Assembly (NCBI GenBank): GCA_027186245.1
Contig: CP114483.1
Span: 10,932,220-10,996,219, forward strand
Length of the DNA stretch: 64,000 bases
DNA from: Coriaria nepalensis
Taxonomy: Eukaryota > Streptophyta > Magnoliopsida > Cucurbitales > Coriariaceae
Direction: 5' to 3'
The number at the start of each line of letters is the position of its first letter. Within the stretch, counting starts at the first letter, position 1. Under the pieces are notes generated by a model. It was not told where the DNA came from. It saw only the letters and a program-made list of their open reading frames with translations, and ran no database searches. Positions 60,567 to 64,000 of this stretch are shown here, one piece after another. The translations under genes and the position numbers were made by a program.

Positions 60567-62670
60567 AGTCTCTTGTAGTGATGAAATCATTCTAAATTAA
60601 TCCGAACGAATTCTATTTTCGCCCTTCAAACATGATTTTCTTACATAACTTGCAATTAATCTATTGAAGACAACAATGCATTCCTTTAGCCCTAAAAAGC
60701 ATGTCATTCAGTCTTTTCATGTCATTAAATTGTTTGAAAGCACGTCGAACCAATTCTATGTTTGCATTTAAAACATGACTTTCATGCATAACTTGCAAAT
60801 GATCTATTGAAGAAAACTATGCATTTTTTTAGCCTTAAAGTCATATTATTGCGTCTCTTTTAGTCATTAAATCATTCAAAATCACTTCGTATGAAATTCG
60901 CACTTTAAACATGACTTTCGTGCATAACTTGCCGTTGATCGATTCAAGGCAACAACGCATTGGTTTAGCCTTAAAATCATTTCATTGAGTCTCTTGTAGT
61001 GATGAAATCATTCTAAATTAATCCGAACGAATTCTATTTTCGCCCTTCAAACACGATTTTCTTACATAACTTGCAATTAATCTATTGAAGACAACAATGC
61101 ATTCCTTTAGCCCTAAAAAGCATGTCATTCAGTCTTTTCATGCCATTAAATTGTTTGAAAGCACGTCGAACCAATTCTATGTTTGCATTTAAAACATGAC
61201 TTTCATGCATAACTTGCAAATGATCTATTGAAGAAAACTATGCATTTTTTTAGCCTTAAAGTCATATTATTGCGTCTCTTTTAGTCATTAAATCATTCAA
61301 AATCACTTCGTATGAAATTCGCACTTTAAACATGACTTTCGTGCATAACTTGCCGTTGATCGATTCAAGGCAACAACACATTGGTTTAGCCTTAAAATCA
61401 TTTCATTGAGTCTCTTGTAGTCATGAAATCATTCTAAATTAATCCGAACGAATTCTATTTTCGCCCTTCAAACATGATTTTCTTACATAACTTGCAATTA
61501 ATCTATTGAAGACAACAATGCATTCCTTTAGCCTTAAAAAGCATGTCATTTAGTCTTTTGATGTCATTAAATTGTTTGAAAGCACGTCGAACAAATTCTA
61601 TGTTTGCATTTAAAACACGACTTTCATGCATAACTTGCAAATGATCTATTGAAGAAAACTATGCATTTTTTAGCCTTAAAGTCGTATTATTGCGTCTCTT
61701 TTAGTCATTAAATCATTCAAAATCACTTCGTACGAAATTCGCAGTTTAAACATGACTTTCGTGCATAACTTGCCGTTGATCGATTCAAGGCAACAATGCA
61801 TTTGTTTAGCCTTAAAATCATGTCATTGAGTCTCTTATAGTCTTGAAGTCATTCTAAATTAATCCGAACGAATTCTATTTTCGCCCTTCAAACATGATTT
61901 TCTTACATAACTTGCAATTAATCTATTGAAGACAACAATGCATTCCTTTAGCCTTAAAAAGCATGTCATTTAGTCTTTTCATGTCATTAAATTGTTTGAA
62001 AGCACGTCGAACCAATTCTATGTTTGCATTTAAAACACGACTTTCATGCATAACTTGCAAATGATCTATTGAAGAAAACAATGCATTTTTTTAGCCTTAA
62101 AGTCGTATTATTGCGTCTCTTTTAGTCATTAAATCATTCAAAATCACTTCGTACGAAATTCGCAGTTTAAACATGACTTTCGTGCATAACCTGCCGTTGA
62201 TCAATTCAAGGCAACAACGCATTTGTTTAGCCTTAAAATCATTTCATTGAGTCTCTTGTAGTCATGAAATCATTCTAAATTAATCCGAACGAATTCTATT
62301 TTCGCCCTTCAAACATGATTTTCTTACATAACTTGCAATTAATCTATTGAAGACAACAATGCATTCCTTTAGCCTTAAAAAGCATGTCATTTAGTCTTTT
62401 CATGTCATTAAATTGTTTGAAAGCACGTCGAACCAATTCTATGTTTGCATTTAAAACACGACTTTCATGCATAACTTTCAAATGATCTATTGAAGAAAAC
62501 TATGCATTTTTTTAGCCTTAAAGTCGTATTATTGCGTCTCTTTTAGTCATTAAATCATTCAAAATCACTTCGTACGAAATTCGCACTTTAAACATGACTT
62601 TCATGCATAACTTGCCGTTGATCGATTCAAGGCAACAACGCATTCGTTTAGCCTTAAAATCATTTCATTG
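60567..62670 (+). repeat. Five-unit higher-order repeat a-b-c-d-e, copy 2 (2104 bp)
   Basis: Units start at 60567, 60988, 61409, 61829 and 62250 and carry the same labels as copy 1. Unit d has AACCTGCCGTTGATCAATTC in C, as it does in the first and third copies. Unit e differs from copy 1 (CTTTTCATGTC, AACTTTCAAATG, CGCACTTTAAAC), so the copies are not exact. No gene. Confidence 0.88.
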
Positions 62671-64000
62671 AGTCTCTTGTAGTGATGAAATCATTCTAAA
62701 TTAATCCGAACGAATTCTATTTTCGCCCTTCAAACATGATTTTCTTACATAACTTGCAATTAATCTATTGAAGACAACAATGCATTCCTTTAGCCCTAAA
62801 AAGCATGTCATTCAGTCTTTTCATGCCATTAAATTGTTTGAAAGCCCGTCGAACCAATTCTATGTTTGCATTTAAAACATGACTTTCATGCATAACTTGC
62901 AAATGATCTATTGAAGAAAACTATGCATTTTTTTAGCCATAAAGTCATATTATTGCGTCTCTTTTAGTCATTAAATCATTCAAAATCACTTCGTATGAAA
63001 TTCGCACTTTAAACATGACTTTCGTGCATAACTTGCCGTTGATCGATTCAAGGCAACAACGCATTGGTTTAGCCTTAAAATCATTTCATTGAGTCTCTTG
63101 TAGTCATGAAATCATTCTAAATTAATCCGAACGAATTCTATTTTCGCCCTTCAAACATGATTTTCTTACATAACTTGCAATTAATCTATTGAAGACAACA
63201 ATGCATTCCTTTAGCCTTAAAAAGCATGTCATTTAGTCTTTTGATGTCATTAAATTGTTTGAAAGCACGTCGAACCAATTCTATGTTTGCATTTAAAACA
63301 CGACTTTCATGCATAACTTGCAAATGATCTATTGAAGAAAACTATGCATTTTTTAGCCTTAAAGTCGTATTATTGCGTCTCTTTTAGTCATTAAATCATT
63401 CAAAATCACTTCGTACGAAATTCGCAGTTTAAACATGACTTTCGTGCATAACTTGCCGTTGATCGATTCAAGGCAACAATGCATTTGTTTAGCCTTAAAA
63501 TCATGTCATTGAGTCTCTTATAGTCTTGAAGTCATTCTAAATTAATCCGAACGAATTCTATTTTCGCCCTTCAAACATGATTTTCTTACATAACTTGCAA
63601 TTAATCTATTGAAGACAACAATGCATTCCTTTAGCCTTAAAAAGCATGTCATTTAGTCTTTTCATGTCATTAAATTGTTTGAAAGCACGTCGAACCAATT
63701 CTATGTTTGCATTTAAAACACGACTTTCATGCATAACCTGCAAATGATCTATTGAAGAAAACTATGCATTTTTTTAGCCTTAAAGTCGTATTATTGCGTC
63801 TCTTTTAGTCATTAAATCATTCAAAATCACTTCGTACGAAATTCGCAGTTTAAACATGACTTTCGTGCATAACCTGCCGTTGATCAATTCAAGGCAACAA
63901 CGCATTTGTTTAGCCTTAAAATCATTTCATTGAGTCTCTTGTAGTCATGAAATCATTCTAAATTAATCCGAACGAATTCTATTTTCGCCCTTCAAACATG
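62671..64000 (+). repeat. Higher-order repeat copy 3, reduced to a/b-c-d-e and cut by the window end
   Basis: Units start at 62671, 63092, 63512 and 63933. The first combines a-type AAACATGATTTTC and ACGCATTGG with b-type TTCATGCCATT, and no separate b follows. Units c and d match the earlier copies, giving a 4-unit spacing (61829 to 63512 is 1683 bp). The array runs past the window edge in the middle of an A subunit. Confidence 0.85.

Larger units (their letters stand above)
1..64000 (+). repeat. Continuous satellite DNA array of ~420 bp units, each made of three ~140 bp subunits
   Basis: The same ~420 bp text recurs from the first to the last base with no unique sequence between copies. 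Unit starts (the a of agtctctt) can be followed at 841, 1261, 1681, 2101 and so on at 420 bp steps, and at 421 bp steps in the right half, for example 51310, 51731, 52152. Each unit contains three related subunits that begin with variants of GTCTCTTNTAGTCAT or AGTCTTTTCAT and end in TTAGCCTTAAA plus 15-20 bases. All units run in the same direction; no inverted unit was seen. No transposon, microsatellite expansion or gene interrupts the array. This organisation is typical of centromeric or pericentromeric satellites in eukaryotes. The role is inferred; the tandem structure is directly visible. Confidence 0.98.
28702..64000 (+). repeat. Satellite subfamily 2 block (421 bp unit)
   Basis: About 84 units of the 421 bp form. 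Diagnostic features are CTTGTAGTCATGAAATC at the start of A, AAACATGATTTTC and GCATTCCTTTAGCC in A, TTTTCATGTCATTAAATTG at the start of B (one base longer than subfamily 1), GAAGAAAACTATGC in B, and CACTTCGTACGAAATTCGCA followed by CTTGCCGTTGATCGATTC in C. The A-B-C order and subunit lengths match subfamily 1, so the two are sister families. The left third (29-43 kb) is very homogeneous, the middle more scrambled, and the right end carries a 5-unit repeat. There is no gene in it. Confidence 0.96.

Noticed and set aside
1..64000. CRISPR array or bacterial origin
   Set aside because: Repeats are ~140/420 bp with no unique spacers, there are no cas-like genes, and no protein-coding density is present.
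1..64000. LTR, LINE, SINE or DNA transposon insertions
   Set aside because: Unit spacing is continuous within a few bases over the whole window, apart from the 12 bp gain and the 136 bp losses. There are no target-site duplications, poly-A tails or foreign segments.
1..64000. tRNA, rRNA or small RNA genes
   Set aside because: No tRNA-like cloverleaf, A/B box pair or rRNA core sequence was seen. TTCGAACC in B recalls a T-loop, but no surrounding tRNA fold supports it.
1..64000. Inverted units or a strand switch of the array
   Set aside because: All unit starts followed across the window read A-B-C on the + strand.

Overview
The whole 64 kb window is one uninterrupted tandem satellite array, with every unit in the same orientation. 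I found no protein-coding gene, RNA gene, transposon, CRISPR array, telomeric repeat or unique sequence. The repeat unit is about 420-421 bp and is itself built from three diverged subunits of about 140 bp, here called A (143 bp), B (141-142 bp) and C (136 bp), always in the order A-B-C on the + strand. About 153 units fit in the window. A hand count of one unit (1261-1680) gives about 32% GC. Long, transposon-free, AT-rich tandem arrays with higher-order repeats are typical of eukaryotic centromeric or heterochromatic satellite DNA. Many variant sites are CpG-to-TpG/CpA changes, which fits a genome that methylates CpG (for example a plant or a vertebrate). I do not recognise the family and cannot name the species.

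Layout. Positions 1 to about 28,280 hold subfamily 1 (unit 420 bp, about 67 units). Positions about 28,281 to 28,701 hold a mosaic junction: a short patch of subfamily 2, then subfamily 1 again, then a final switch to subfamily 2 at the same place within the unit. From 28,702 to the end lies subfamily 2 (unit 421 bp, about 84 units). Both subfamilies share the A-B-C architecture, so the triplication of the ~140 bp monomer came before they split.

Within subfamily 1 there are nested higher-order repeats: a 5-unit and a 7-unit duplication near the left end that differ by exactly two units, an expanded 840 bp dimer (4.6-9.2 kb), a three-unit S-R-R repeat (11.8-15.1 kb), 5-unit (~2.1 kb) duplications between 16 and 22 kb, a nearly perfect single-unit tandem duplication (23.3-24.2 kb), and 3-unit and 7-unit duplications at 24-28 kb. 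Within subfamily 2 the left part (29-43 kb) is very homogeneous, with an 842 bp X-Y dimer nested in 7- or 8-unit repeats. At 43-47 kb three units have lost subunit C. Positions 47-58 kb form a more scrambled zone, and 58.5-64 kb carries a fresh 5-unit repeat.

No genes work together here. The structure is a record of unequal crossing-over and conversion. The short reading frames on either strand recur only because the repeat recurs, and I do not treat them as genes.
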